From Nocardioides sp. URHA0032 (GTDB lineage: Bacteria > Actinomycetota > Actinomycetes > Propionibacteriales > Nocardioidaceae): DNA of 64,000 bases. Position numbers and translations under genes: made by a program. Each line of letters opens with the position of its first letter. The first letter of the stretch is position 1. The DNA lies in contig NZ_JIAV01000021.1 of assembly GCF_000620645.1 (NCBI RefSeq), positions 1 to 64,000 of the forward strand, written 5' to 3'. Positions 1-8,067 of the stretch are shown here, in pieces. The notes beneath the pieces are model-generated. The model was not told where the DNA came from and searched no databases. It worked only from the letters and a program-made list of their open reading frames with translations.

Positions 1-258
1 GCGGCAGTGTCGGCCGGTGTTGACCTGACGTCGCACTCCTTCCGCCACTTCGCGGCGTCCGCGTTGATCTCGGGCGGCGCCTCGGTGAAGCAGGTACAGG
101 CATTCCTCGGCCACGCCTCGGCGGTCATCACGCTGCGGACCTACTCGCACCTGTGGCCGGGCGACGAGGACCGAACCCGGAACGTGCTGGACGCCGCGCT
201 CGATCCGTTCAGTGCCCGTGCGGACTCTGTGCGGACTGAGGCGGCGTCCAGTGAGTGA
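1..258 (+). CDS. Tyrosine recombinase/integrase, C-terminal fragment (cut by window edge)
   Basis: The reading frame is open from the first base, so the gene starts outside the window and only about 85 C-terminal residues are visible. They hold the end of a phage-integrase catalytic domain: the HxxR motif in HSFRHFAAS, the LGHAS box, and the nucleophile tyrosine in TYSHLW. Such enzymes cut and rejoin DNA through a 3'-phosphotyrosine. The short tail after the tyrosine is normal, so this end looks intact. It could be a prophage or island integrase; XerC/D is less likely because the tail reads like an integrase. No attachment site or tRNA is visible beside it. It converges on sodN with a hairpin between. 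Confidence 0.8.
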   Translation, partial: AAVSAGVDLTSHSFRHFAASALISGGASVKQVQAFLGHASAVITLRTYSHLWPGDEDRTRNVLDAALDPFSARADSVRTEAASSE

Positions 259-260
259 AA

Positions 261-283
261 GCGCAGGCCAGCGGCCTGTGCGC
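261..283. terminator. Hairpin between convergent integrase and sodN genes
   Basis: GCGCAGGCC and GGCCTGTGCGC pair around a 3-nt AGC loop with one bulged T. It starts 3 bp after the integrase stop and ends 5 bp before the sodN stop on the other strand, so it can serve both genes. There is no T-tract. Confidence 0.5.
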
Positions 284-287
284 GAGC

Positions 288-689
288 TCAAGCCTTCTTG
301 GTCTCCCAGAAGATCTCCGCGATCTCGTCGATCTTCGCGAGCAGCTCGTCGGCCTTGCCGGCGTCCAGCTCACCCTTGGTGCCGGCGGCACCCGCGAGCT
401 TGGTGGCCTCGTTCACGAGGGTGTGCAGCTGGGGGTACTTCTCGAAGTGCGGCGGCTTGAAGTAGTCGGTCCACAGCACCCAGAGGTGGTGCTTGACCAG
501 CTCGGAGCGCTGCTCCTTGATCAGGATGGCGCGGGTGCGGAAGTCCGGGTCGTCGTTGTCCGCGACCTTGGCGATGATGGCCTTGATCGACTCCGCCTCG
601 ATGCGGGCCTGCGCGGGGTCGTAGACACCGCAGGGAAGGTCGCAGTGGGCGGAAACCTCGAGGGTGGGGGCGAACAGTCGCGCAAACAT
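288..689 (-). CDS. sodN: Nickel-containing superoxide dismutase
   Basis: Converts superoxide to O2 and H2O2 with a nickel centre; the mature enzyme is a cytoplasmic hexamer. The 133-residue precursor has a 14-residue leader (ending EVSA) that must be removed to free the N-terminal histidine. The Ni-hook HCDLPCGVYD begins at residue 15, giving mature His1, Cys2 and Cys6 as nickel ligands and Tyr9. Length and the helical remainder fit SodN. The ATG start is required by the leader. The divergent neighbour at 743 encodes the matching leader protease, so the two form the usual sodN/sodX pair. Nickel-dependent control is likely from family knowledge, but I see no clear Nur operator in the 53-bp gap. 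Confidence 0.96.
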   Translation of the reverse strand: MFARLFAPTLEVSAHCDLPCGVYDPAQARIEAESIKAIIAKVADNDDPDFRTRAILIKEQRSELVKHHLWVLWTDYFKPPHFEKYPQLHTLVNEATKLAGAAGTKGELDAGKADELLAKIDEIAEIFWETKKA

Positions 690-742
690 GCGGGTCCTCT
701 CGTCTTCGGTTGTCCTGGTCTAACGCTGCGACACTACTCCGC

Positions 743-1057
743 GTGTGGACGTGGGGCTTCGCGGTGGTCAGGGGCCGGTCGATGCTGCCGGCGCTCCGGC
801 CCGGGGACCGGCTGCTGGTGTCCTACCGGCGCCCCGTCCACGCGGGCGACCTCGTCGTGGCCCGCCTCGCCGACGGGACGATCGCGGTCAAGCGCGCGGT
901 CGGACGACGGGTCACCGCGTCGGGCGAGCCGGCCTGGTGGCTGCTGTCGGACAACCCCGCCGAAGGCGTCGACTCGCGACACCGGGGGCCGGTGCCCGAC
1001 CCGGACGTGATCGCTGTCACCGTCGCCAGGATCTGGCCCCGGCCACGGCGGCTCTGA
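743..1057 (+). CDS. sodX: SodN maturation protease (signal-peptidase-I-like, SodX type)
   Basis: A 104-residue S26-type serine protease expected to cut the SodN leader in front of the nickel-binding histidine. The catalytic Ser/Lys pair is visible: Ser13 in GRSMLPALRPGD and Lys50 in IAVKRAVG. There is only a short hydrophobic N-terminus (WTWGFAVV), consistent with a dedicated cytoplasmic processing enzyme rather than a secretory signal peptidase. The start is uncertain: a TTG at 710 would add 11 residues, while GTG 743 leaves room for the divergent sodN promoter and is preferred. The identification rests on the catalytic motifs and on adjacency to sodN. Confidence 0.88.
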   Translation: MWTWGFAVVRGRSMLPALRPGDRLLVSYRRPVHAGDLVVARLADGTIAVKRAVGRRVTASGEPAWWLLSDNPAEGVDSRHRGPVPDPDVIAVTVARIWPRPRRL

Positions 1058-1178
1058 CGCTGTGCCAGACTGCTGAGCGGGAGAACCCCGAGGTCCGACG
1101 GTTCCGCGCACCACCCCTCGCGCGTCGAGCCGCCACCTCCTCAGAGAGCGTCCGCACGTCCCGACGGAAAGCATCCCC

Positions 1179-2354
1179 ATGTCTGCTCCGCACCCGCACG
1201 CCGGCGACCCGGTCTTCGACCTGCACGTCGGCGGCAAGATGGCGGTCCGCGCCACGGTCCCGCTCGAGGGTCGCGACGACCTGTCGCTGGCCTACACGCC
1301 CGGCGTCGCCCGCGTCTGCGAGGCGATCGCGGGCGACCCGTCGCTGACCCAGCACTACACCTGGGTGCCCAACACCGTCGCGGTCGTCACCGACGGCACC
1401 GCCGTGCTCGGTCTCGGCGACATCGGACCGGCCGCGGCCATGCCGGTGATGGAGGGCAAGGCGGTGCTGTTCAAGCAGTTCGGGAACGTCGACGGCGTAC
1501 CGATCTGCCTGGACACCACGGATGTCGAGGAGATCATCGAGACGGTCGCGCGGCTGGCGCCGAGCTTCGGGGGCATCAACCTCGAGGACATCTCGGCGCC
1601 GCGGTGCTTCGAGATCGAGACGCGGCTCAAGGCCATGCTGGACATCCCGGTCTTCCACGACGACCAGCACGGTACGGCGGTGGTCGCGCTGGCCGCCCTG
1701 TGGAACGCGCTGACGCTGACCGGTCGTGACGCGGCGACCACGCGGGTGGTGATCTCGGGCGCGGGCGCCGCGGGCGTCGCGATCGCGAAGATCCTGCTCG
1801 AGGCCGGCATCAAGGACCTCGCGGTCACCGACCGGAAGGGGGTCGTGCACTCCGGGCGCAGCGACCTGACGCCGGTCAAGCGGGAGCTCGCCGAGATGAC
1901 CGCCGACAAGACCGGCCGCACCGGCACCCTCGCCGAGGCGCTGGACGGCGCCGACGTCTACCTCGGCGTCTCCGGCGGCACCGTGCCCGAGGAGGACGTC
2001 GCGCGGATGGCCGCGGACTCGATCATCTTCGCGATGGCGAACCCCAACCCCGAGGTCCACCCCGACGTCGCCCACCGGCACGCTCGCGTGGTCGCCACCG
2101 GTCGATCGGACTTCCCGAACCAGATCAACAACGTGCTGGCGTTCCCCGGCATCTTCCGGGGCGCCTTCGACGTGCACGCCACCGCGATCACCGAGGGCAT
2201 GAAGCTCGCGGCCGCACAGGCGCTCGCCGACCTCGTCGGCGACGCGCGCGCCGAGGACTACGTGATCCCGTCGCCCTTCGACCCGCGGGTCGGGCCTGCG
2301 GTCGCGACGGCCGTGGCGGCCGCCGCACGGCGGGACGGCGTGGCGCGCCGGTAG
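1179..2354 (+). CDS. NAD(P)-dependent malic enzyme, short bacterial type
   Basis: Oxidatively decarboxylates malate to pyruvate and CO2, an anaplerotic/gluconeogenic link. At 391 residues it is the short malic-enzyme form without a phosphotransacetylase domain. Tyr39 in LAYTPGVA and Lys94 in VMEGKAVLF are the expected general acid/base pair; NLEDIS and FHDDQHGTA supply the metal ligands. The Rossmann fingerprint [14 protein letters not shown] marks the dinucleotide domain in the second half. The ATG at 1179 has a purine-rich GGAAAG upstream. It is followed at 2379 by a gene that seems to have its own promoter, so it is probably monocistronic. The cofactor (NAD or NADP) cannot be decided by eye. 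Confidence 0.93.
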   Translation: MSAPHPHAGDPVFDLHVGGKMAVRATVPLEGRDDLSLAYTPGVARVCEAIAGDPSLTQHYTWVPNTVAVVTDGTAVLGLGDIGPAAAMPVMEGKAVLFKQFGNVDGVPICLDTTDVEEIIETVARLAPSFGGINLEDISAPRCFEIETRLKAMLDIPVFHDDQHGTAVVALAALWNALTLTGRDAATTRVVISGAGAAGVAIAKILLEAGIKDLAVTDRKGVVHSGRSDLTPVKRELAEMTADKTGRTGTLAEALDGADVYLGVSGGTVPEEDVARMAADSIIFAMANPNPEVHPDVAHRHARVVATGRSDFPNQINNVLAFPGIFRGAFDVHATAITEGMKLAAAQALADLVGDARAEDYVIPSPFDPRVGPAVATAVAAAARRDGVARR

Positions 2355-2378
2355 GCGAGCCCTCGATAGGTTGGGAGC

Positions 2379-3347
2379 ATGTTCGCCGTCTACACCGACA
2401 CGTTCTCGAAGGACGACCCGCTCTCGGCACTGCAGGTGGGGGAGCGGCCGGACCCGGAGGTCCCCGACGGGTGGACCACGGTGACCGTCAAGGCCGCCTC
2501 GCTCAACCACCACGACCTGTTCTCGCTGCGCGGCGTCGGCCTCCGCGAGGAGGCGCTGCCGATGATCCTCGGCTGTGACGCCGCCGGATACGACGAGGAG
2601 GGCAACGAGGTCGTCGTGCACGCGGTCATCAGCGACCCGTCGTGGACCGGCGACGAGACCTTCGACCCGAAGCGGTCGCTGCTCTCCGAGCGCTACCAGG
2701 GCGCCCTCGCCGACAAGGTCGCGGTGCCGCGGCGCAACGTGGTGCCGAAGCCGGCGTCGCTGTCCTTCGAGGAGGCCGCCTGCCTCCCGACGGCGTGGCT
2801 CACGGCGTACCGGATGCTGTTCACGCGCGGTCAGCTGAGGGCCGGCGAGACCGTGCTGGTGCAGGGTGCCGGCGGCGGGGTCGCCACGGCCGTCATCACG
2901 CTCGCGCGCGCGGCCGGGCTGCGGGTCGTCGCGACCAGCCGCGACGAGGCGAAGCGGCAGCGGGCGGCGGACCTCGGCGCGCACGAGGTGTTCGAGTCCG
3001 GCGCGCGGCTGCCGATGAAGGTCGACGCGGTGATGGAGACCGTCGGCCGGGCGACCTGGTCGCACTCCATCCGCTCGCTGCGCCCCGGCGGCCGGATCGT
3101 CACCTCCGGCACGACGTCCGGGCCGGACCTCGACGACGCCGAGCTGACCCGCATCTTCTTCCTCCAGCTCAGCGTCATCGGCTCGACGATGGGGACCCGC
3201 GACGAGCTGGCATCCCTGGTCTCGATGCTCGACGCGACGGGCGCGCGGCCACTGATCGACCGGGTGCTGCCGATGGCCGAGGCGCGCGAGGGGTTCGCCG
3301 CCATGCTCGACGGGGAGCAGTTCGGCAAGATCGTGTTCACCCGATGA
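2379..3347 (+). CDS. Zinc-independent medium-chain dehydrogenase/reductase (quinone-oxidoreductase-like)
   Basis: A 322-residue MDR-superfamily oxidoreductase. An N-terminal GroES-like domain (to about residue 130) precedes a Rossmann domain with [12 protein letters not shown] near residue 162. The GCDAAGY motif is present, but the structural-zinc cysteine cluster of alcohol dehydrogenases is absent, pointing to the NADPH:quinone/enoyl reductase branch. The substrate is unknown. The ATG is preceded by TAGGTT (2367-2372) and a 6-nt gap, suggesting a leaderless transcript. The stop overlaps the ATG of the next gene (ATGA), so the SDR at 3344 is translationally coupled and probably acts on a related substrate. 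Confidence 0.85.
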   Translation: MFAVYTDTFSKDDPLSALQVGERPDPEVPDGWTTVTVKAASLNHHDLFSLRGVGLREEALPMILGCDAAGYDEEGNEVVVHAVISDPSWTGDETFDPKRSLLSERYQGALADKVAVPRRNVVPKPASLSFEEAACLPTAWLTAYRMLFTRGQLRAGETVLVQGAGGGVATAVITLARAAGLRVVATSRDEAKRQRAADLGAHEVFESGARLPMKVDAVMETVGRATWSHSIRSLRPGGRIVTSGTTSGPDLDDAELTRIFFLQLSVIGSTMGTRDELASLVSMLDATGARPLIDRVLPMAEAREGFAAMLDGEQFGKIVFTR

Positions 3348-4009
3348 CGCACCTCGTCACCGGAGCGGGCTCCGGTATCGGCGCGGTCCTCGCGCGCCGG
3401 CTGCTCGAGCGTGGCGACGCGCTCGTGCTGGTCGCCCGCTCGGAGGAGCGGGCCGAGGAGCTGCGCTCGTCGTACGACGGCGCCGACGTGCAGGTCGCCG
3501 ACCTCGCCTGGCCGGAGACGGTCGAGTCGCTGCGGCTCCCGGACCGGCTCGACTCGGTGGTGCACGCCGCCGGGGTCGTCGAGCTCGGCCCGGTCGGCGA
3601 GCTCTCCGTCGACGACTGGGCCACGCAGCTGCGGGTCAACCTGGTCGCGCCGGCCGCGCTCACCCGGGTCGCGCTCCCGGCACTCCGCGCGGCCCGCGGC
3701 ACCGTCGTCTTCGTGAACTCCGGCGCCGGCCTCGCCGCGCACCCCGGCTGGTCGGCGTACGCCGCCTCCAAGCACGGCCTCCGCGCGCTCGCCGACGCGC
3801 TCCGGGGCGAGGAGCCGGACCTGCGGGTGTCGACGGTCTACCCGGGCCGGACCGCGACGCCGATGCAGGAGGAGGTGCACCGCCAGGAGGGCAAGGAGTA
3901 CGACGCGGGCGCCTGGATCCGGCCCGAGACCGTCGCCGACGCCATCCTGCACGTGCTCGACCTGCCCCGCGACGCGACCATCCCCGACCTCACCGTCCGT
4001 CCGGGGTAG
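3344..4009 (+). CDS. Short-chain dehydrogenase/reductase
   Basis: A 221-residue classical SDR. The nucleotide-binding motif TGAGSGIG is at residues 6-13, the NAG-like HAAG follows, the catalytic Ser lies in VNSGAG, and the YAASK motif has Tyr139 and Lys143. It reduces or oxidises a carbonyl/alcohol with NAD(P)H; the substrate is unknown. The start is fixed by the 4-bp ATGA overlap with the upstream MDR gene. It is slightly shorter than the 240-260 residues usual for the family but all catalytic residues are present. Its stop codon lies inside the left arm of the large hairpin at 4007-4065. Confidence 0.88.
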   Translation: MTHLVTGAGSGIGAVLARRLLERGDALVLVARSEERAEELRSSYDGADVQVADLAWPETVESLRLPDRLDSVVHAAGVVELGPVGELSVDDWATQLRVNLVAPAALTRVALPALRAARGTVVFVNSGAGLAAHPGWSAYAASKHGLRALADALRGEEPDLRVSTVYPGRTATPMQEEVHRQEGKEYDAGAWIRPETVADAILHVLDLPRDATIPDLTVRPG

Positions 4010-4065
4010 TCCCTGACGAAAATGCTCTCGACACGCCGTCCGGAGAGCATTTTCGCCAGGGACTA
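4007..4065. terminator. Long bidirectional palindrome at convergent gene ends
   Basis: The 23-bp left arm (4007-4029) includes the TAG stop of the SDR gene and pairs with 4043-4065 with one mismatch; the loop is 13 nt and contains GACACGCCG. The TetR gene on the other strand stops 9 bp beyond it, so the hairpin can end both transcripts. It has no T-tract. Confidence 0.75.
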
Positions 4066-4073
4066 CGGCGCTG

Positions 4074-4700
4074 TCAGGGCTTCGAGCGCCAGTTCAGGGC
4101 GCCGACGAGCACCATCCGGAGCTGGGTGCGGGCCTGCTCGACCAGCTGCTTCTCGACGTCGGGACGGCCGGCAGCGCTGAGGATGGACTCGGCGGTGGAC
4201 ACCATCGCGGTGACGATCAGGTTCGACAGCACCCCGAGGTCCTCGGGGGACCAGGTGTCGGTGCCCGGCAACCTGGCCAGGTCGGTGGAGAGCTCGCGCT
4301 CGAAGAGCTCGATCTGGTGCCGGATCTCGTCGCGGACGCCGGGTGGCCCGGCTGCCCGCTCGCGGGCGATGAACAGGAAGTGCGCCCGGTGGCCGTGCAC
4401 GTGGTCGACCAGCACCGACACCGAGCGGTCCACGATGTCCGCCAGCGCCGGGTCACCGCGACGGATGTCGCGCATCATCGTGCGCAGCGAGGCGAACGCC
4501 TCGTCGACGAGCGCCAGGCCGAGCGCGTCGATCGAGTCGAAGTGCCGGTAGAACGCGGTGGGCACGATGCCGACCTGCTTGGCCACCTGGCGCAGTGAGA
4601 TGGCCGCGAGGGTGCTCTCGTCGGAGAGCTCCAGCGCCGCGTCGAGGATCGCGCGCCGCGTGCGCTCCTTGCGCTCCACCCGGGAGACCGGCTCGGTCAT
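4074..4700 (-). CDS. TetR-family regulator, probable repressor of the desaturase operon
   Basis: A 208-residue TetR-type regulator. The N-terminal helix-turn-helix runs at about residues 33-57 (SLRQVAKQVGIVPTAFYRHF), followed by an all-helical ligand domain. It is divergent from the ferredoxin reductase/desaturase pair, and the 142-bp gap contains a 13-bp perfect inverted repeat (4800-4812). By family precedent it would sense a fatty acid or acyl-CoA and control membrane-lipid desaturation; that ligand is inferred. TAGCCT lies 6 nt before the ATG on its strand (4712-4707), so its mRNA is probably leaderless. Confidence 0.88.
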   Translation of the reverse strand: MTEPVSRVERKERTRRAILDAALELSDESTLAAISLRQVAKQVGIVPTAFYRHFDSIDALGLALVDEAFASLRTMMRDIRRGDPALADIVDRSVSVLVDHVHGHRAHFLFIARERAAGPPGVRDEIRHQIELFERELSTDLARLPGTDTWSPEDLGVLSNLIVTAMVSTAESILSAAGRPDVEKQLVEQARTQLRMVLVGALNWRSKP

Positions 4701-4799
4701 GCCCTCAGGCTAGACCCCGGTGCACGCCCGTGCTCCCGCTCGGGGCGGCGTGGCGGGGGTCACCGCCGCGGCCCTTGACCGTACTCGCGGTATGCGCCG

Positions 4800-4812
4800 A
4801 CACTGTCAGTGT
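4800..4812. promoter_or_regulatory. Candidate TetR operator upstream of desaturase operon
   Basis: ACACTGTCAGTGT is a perfect inverted repeat around a central T. A TTGACC hexamer at 4775-4780 lies 18 bp before GACACT, so the operator would cover the -10 region. A second, looser repeat (CAGTG...CACTG) follows at about 4807-4826. The divergent TetR gene at 4074-4700 is the obvious candidate binder. Confidence 0.5.
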
Positions 4813-4842
4813 ACGAGTGTTCACTGAGAGGAAGGAGCGGAC

Positions 4843-5910
4843 GTGAACCGGATCCTCCGGTCCCGGGCGCTGGCGGCCCTCACGTCGCCGCACGGCGTGG
4901 ACCGCTACCTCGAGCAGCTGAACCCGATGTGGGCCGCGCACGAGGTGCGTGCCCGGATCGTCTCCGTCCACCGCGAGGTCGACGTCCCCGGTCACCCGCC
5001 CGTCGCCACGGTCACCCTCCAGCCCACCTCGACCTGGGCGGGACACCGCGCCGGCCAGCACGTGCAGGTCGGCGTCGAGGTCGACGGCGCCCGCCGTACG
5101 ACGCGGGTGTTCTCGATCTCCAGCCCCGAGTCCGGACCGGGCGACCGGTTCACGATCACCGTTCGCGCCAACCCCGGCGGGGTGGTGAGCCGCTACCTGG
5201 TCGAGCGCGCGGCGGCGGGCACGATGGTGCACCTCTCGCAGGCGCGGGGCGAGTTCGTGCTGCCGGCCCGGGTCCCCGAGCACGTGCTGATGATCAGCGG
5301 CGGCTCCGGCATCACCCCGCTGATGTCGATGTTGCGCACCCTGCAGCGCCGCACGCACCGGGGCCGGATCACGTTCCTGCACTACGCACAGAGCCCCGAC
5401 CACCAGATCTTCGCGGCCGAGCTCGACGAGGTAGGGCGGTCCGGCCACGGCATCGACGTCCACCTCCTGCACCCCGAGCTCGGTGACCCGAACCTGTCGC
5501 CGGCCTACCTCGAGCGCCTCGTCCCGGGATACCGCGAGGTGCCTACCTGGGCCTGCGGTCCGGCGCCGATGATCGAGGCCGTCCGGGCGACGTACGACGG
5601 GTCGGACGCGCTCCGGGTCGAGTACTTCCGCCCGCCACGGGTGCGCGCCGGCGCCGAGGGCGGCGACGTCGTGTTCGAGCGGTCCGGGCGGACCGTCGCC
5701 GGATCGGGCGCACCGCTGCTCGAGCAGGCCGAGGCCGCGGGCCTCACGCCGGAGTCCGGCTGCCGGATGGGCATCTGCCTGTCGTGCACCACCCGCAAGA
5801 CCGAGGGCACCGTGCGCAACGTGCTCACCGGTGTCGAGTCCTCGCTGCCCGACGAGGACATCCAGATCTGTGTGAACGCCCCCGTCGGCGACTGCGTCGT
5901 CGACCTCTGA
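4843..5910 (+). CDS. Ferredoxin-NADP reductase-type electron donor with C-terminal 2Fe-2S domain
   Basis: A 355-residue flavo-iron-sulfur reductase. The FAD domain shows RVFSISS, the NAD(P) domain GGSGITPLMSML, and the C-terminal plant-type [2Fe-2S] domain has Cys307, Cys312, Cys315 and Cys343. It passes electrons from NAD(P)H through FAD and the cluster to an acceptor. It sits 11 bp upstream of the membrane desaturase, the same arrangement as the Rv3230c/DesA3 pair of M. tuberculosis, so it is very likely the desaturase's electron donor. The GTG start has a strong GAGAGGAAGGAG ribosome site. It is regulated with the operon by the divergent TetR and its candidate operator. Confidence 0.92.
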   Translation: MNRILRSRALAALTSPHGVDRYLEQLNPMWAAHEVRARIVSVHREVDVPGHPPVATVTLQPTSTWAGHRAGQHVQVGVEVDGARRTTRVFSISSPESGPGDRFTITVRANPGGVVSRYLVERAAAGTMVHLSQARGEFVLPARVPEHVLMISGGSGITPLMSMLRTLQRRTHRGRITFLHYAQSPDHQIFAAELDEVGRSGHGIDVHLLHPELGDPNLSPAYLERLVPGYREVPTWACGPAPMIEAVRATYDGSDALRVEYFRPPRVRAGAEGGDVVFERSGRTVAGSGAPLLEQAEAAGLTPESGCRMGICLSCTTRKTEGTVRNVLTGVESSLPDEDIQICVNAPVGDCVVDL

Positions 5911-5921
5911 GGAGGACAGCC

Positions 5922-7010
5922 ATGACCGAGCCGAAGCTGACCAAGGACGAGCTCGACGCGTTCGGCGAGGAGCTCGATGCCGTACGCCGCCGCATCCTCG
6001 ACGACCTCGGTGAGGAGGACGCGGCGTACATCTGCAACGTCGTCAAGACCCAGCGCGGCCTCGAGGTCGCCGGTCGCGCCCTGTTCTACCTGCCGCCGGC
6101 CTGGCCGCTCGCGGTCGCGGCCCTCTCGGTCTCCAAGATCCTCGACAACATGGAGATCGGCCACAACGTGATGCACGGCCAGTACGACTGGATGGGCGAC
6201 CCCGCGCTGAGCTCGCGGATGTACGAGTGGGACAACGTCTGCCCGAGCGAGCAGTGGAAGTACAGCCACAACTACATCCACCACACCTACACCAACATCC
6301 TAGGGAAGGACCGCGACATCGGGTACGGCATCCTGCGGATGGACGAGGACCAGCCCTGGCACCCCTACTACCTGGGCAACCCGCTGTACGCGTTCCTGCT
6401 GATGGTCTTCTTCGAGTGGGGTGTCGCGATGCACGACCTCGAGGTCGAGAACATCGTCGCCGGGCGTCGGAAGATGTCGGAGAACAAGGCCCTGCACGCC
6501 GGGATCATGCGCAAGGTGAAGCGCCAGGCGCTCAAGGACTACGTGCTGTTCCCGGCCTTCACGGGGCCGCTGTTCCCGCTCACGCTGGCCGGCAACGCGA
6601 CCGCCAACCTGGTGCGCAACATCTGGGCGTTCAACATCATCTTCTGCGGCCACTTCCCGGCCGGCGTCGCCACCTTCAGCCAGGAGGAGTGCGAGGACGA
6701 GACGCGGGGCCAGTGGTACTACCGGCAGCTGCTCGGCTCCGCGAACATCACCGGCGGCAAGCTCTTCCACGTGCTGACCGGCAACCTGTCGCACCAGATC
6801 GAGCACCACCTGTTCCCGGACCTGCCGGCCCGCCGGTACCCCGAGATCGCGGCCGAGATCCGCGACATCTGCGAGAGGTACGGCCTGCCCTACCACACCG
6901 GTCCGTTGCACCGGCAGCTCGGCAGCGTGGCGCGGAAGATCTGCCGGATGGCGCTGCCGGGCCGGCCGCGTGGGCAGGAGCACGTTGTGGCCGAGCCCGT
7001 CGCCGCCTGA
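5922..7010 (+). CDS. Membrane fatty-acid desaturase (DesA3/delta-9-like)
   Basis: A 362-residue integral-membrane di-iron desaturase that introduces a cis double bond into acyl chains. The three histidine boxes are complete: H81-x3-H85 (HNVMH), H116-x3-HH (HNYIHH) and H291-x2-HH (HQIEHH). Hydrophobic segments flank the boxes (for example near residues 52-72 and 215-245). The ATG is 11 bp after the reductase stop, with GAGGAGGAC as ribosome site. It needs O2 and the upstream reductase. The regiospecificity is inferred from DesA3-like neighbours and not shown by sequence. The C-terminus (about 30 residues after the last helix) is polar. Confidence 0.93.
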   Translation: MTEPKLTKDELDAFGEELDAVRRRILDDLGEEDAAYICNVVKTQRGLEVAGRALFYLPPAWPLAVAALSVSKILDNMEIGHNVMHGQYDWMGDPALSSRMYEWDNVCPSEQWKYSHNYIHHTYTNILGKDRDIGYGILRMDEDQPWHPYYLGNPLYAFLLMVFFEWGVAMHDLEVENIVAGRRKMSENKALHAGIMRKVKRQALKDYVLFPAFTGPLFPLTLAGNATANLVRNIWAFNIIFCGHFPAGVATFSQEECEDETRGQWYYRQLLGSANITGGKLFHVLTGNLSHQIEHHLFPDLPARRYPEIAAEIRDICERYGLPYHTGPLHRQLGSVARKICRMALPGRPRGQEHVVAEPVAA

Positions 7011-7020
7011 GGATGGCCAC

Positions 7021-7242
7021 ATGAAGGACCACCTCAGTCGCAACGAGATCCGCAAGGACGCCGTTCAGGACTCGGTCGAGGCCGCCGCCGGGATGGTCGG
7101 CCAGGTGGCCACGATCCTCACCGGCGCCGTCCGCGACGTCGCCGGGGCGATCGGTGGCTTCGCGACCGAGATCTTCGAGATCCGCGACTCCACCCGCCGG
7201 GCGGCCGCGGAGCACGAGCTGCCCGGCAGCAACGACCGGTAG
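7021..7242 (+). CDS. Small protein downstream of desaturase, unknown function
   Basis: A 73-residue protein starting 10 bp after the desaturase stop with GAGGATGG as ribosome site, so it is probably the third gene of the operon. It has a charged N-terminus, a central alanine/valine/glycine-rich amphipathic stretch (residues about 20-45) and a charged C-terminus. No signal peptide, cysteine or known motif is visible. Its position suggests a membrane-associated accessory of the lipid-modification operon, but that is inference only. Confidence 0.6.
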   Translation: MKDHLSRNEIRKDAVQDSVEAAAGMVGQVATILTGAVRDVAGAIGGFATEIFEIRDSTRRAAAEHELPGSNDR

Positions 7243-7246
7243 CCGG

Positions 7247-7387
7247 TCAGCGTCCGTCGTACAGGTCGGTGTCGCCCCTGCCCTTGGCGTCGCGGACGCT
7301 CTTGTCGGAGTAGCCGCGTGACGCGCGCGGCCAGAACGCGAACGCCGCGAGCGCGACCACGACGACGGCGACGACGATCCAGAGCAT
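7247..7387 (-). CDS. Tiny single-pass membrane protein (46 aa), paralogue of its neighbour
   Basis: A 46-residue ORF: MLWIV followed by an uninterrupted hydrophobic helix (VVALAAFAFWP) and a charged, Asp/Arg/Gly-rich tail. AGGAG lies 7 nt before the ATG and overlaps the stop of the gene at 7397-7570, so the two are one transcript. It shares WIV-VVVALA-FAFWPR with that neighbour, a tandem duplication. Function unknown; the N-out/C-in topology is inferred from the Arg residues after the helix. Confidence 0.65.
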   Translation of the reverse strand: MLWIVVAVVVVALAAFAFWPRASRGYSDKSVRDAKGRGDTDLYDGR

Positions 7388-7396
7388 CCCGGGCTC

Positions 7397-7570
7397 CTAG
7401 AGCGGACCGTTGAACTGCGGGTTCGAGCGGTTGCTCCCGTTCTGCCCACCCGCGGCGGCGTCGCGCTTGAGGCGGCGGACGTCGTCGTCCACGATGCCGC
7501 GCTGCCGCGGCCAGAACGCGAACACGGCGAGCGCGACCACGACGGCGGCGATGACGATCCAGACGACCAT
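7397..7570 (-). CDS. Tiny single-pass membrane protein (57 aa)
   Basis: A 57-residue ORF: one N-terminal transmembrane helix (residues about 3-19, ending FAFWPR), then a charged linker (DDDVRRLKRD) and an Asn/Gly-rich tail. GGGGGAGG is present upstream of the ATG. It is the first gene of a two-gene unit with its paralogue at 7247-7387. No homologous family is recognised; small proteins of this type are common, poorly studied actinobacterial membrane proteins. Confidence 0.65.
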   Translation of the reverse strand: MVVWIVIAAVVVALAVFAFWPRQRGIVDDDVRRLKRDAAAGGQNGSNRSNPQFNGPL

Positions 7571-7595
7571 GAGGGCCTCCCCCGCGGATGGTTGG

Positions 7596-8066
7596 TCAGT
7601 GGAGCGTACCCCCCGGGCGTCCGGCTGGACCGCGCCCGCCGTCCGTCCCCGCGGCGGGTCCGGGGGCGTCGAGGATCCGCACCAGCTTCTCCGGCGCGCA
7701 GCAGCGGTACGACTCGGTGACCAGCTCCGCGACCTCGGCCCAGTCGGTGTCGTCGTCGAGCACCATGCCCACGATCGTCGGCGACCAGGGCGGCTTGTAG
7801 AACGGCAGCCCGGCGTGGGTGAGGGCGAGCAGCTCGTCGCCGGTGGCCCGGAAGGTCAGGACGGTCCTGGTCGAGTCGTCGCCGGTGATCTCGCGGTACG
7901 CCGACTCGAACCCCGGCTGCGCGACCATCACGTGGGCGAACGTCGTCGTCCTGATGCGCCAGCGGACGCCGGTCCAGGCGTCCTCCTCGCGGGCCTCGGG
8001 CAGCGACATCGCAACCGTCCGGAGCCGGAGGACGACGTCCTCGGCGGGCTCGATCCTGGCGACCAC
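7596..8066 (-). CDS. MmcQ/YjbR-type (DUF419) protein
   Basis: A 156-residue protein with the MmcQ/YjbR-like pattern: SLPEAREEDAW near the N-terminus, a central beta sheet, and GLPFYKPPWSPTIVGMVL followed by WAEVAELVTESYRCCAPEKLV at the end. These domains have a DNA-binding-protein-like fold but no agreed function. The GTG start at 8066 lies one base from the stop of the upstream gene (8068), so translation is coupled. The C-terminal about 20 residues are Gly/Pro rich and probably disordered. Confidence 0.8.
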   Translation of the reverse strand: MVARIEPAEDVVLRLRTVAMSLPEAREEDAWTGVRWRIRTTTFAHVMVAQPGFESAYREITGDDSTRTVLTFRATGDELLALTHAGLPFYKPPWSPTIVGMVLDDDTDWAEVAELVTESYRCCAPEKLVRILDAPGPAAGTDGGRGPAGRPGGTLH

Positions 8067-8067
8067 C

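Noticed and set aside
1..700. Attachment site or tRNA linked to the integrase fragment
   Set aside because: No tRNA and no direct repeat is visible; the rest of the island, if any, lies outside the window.
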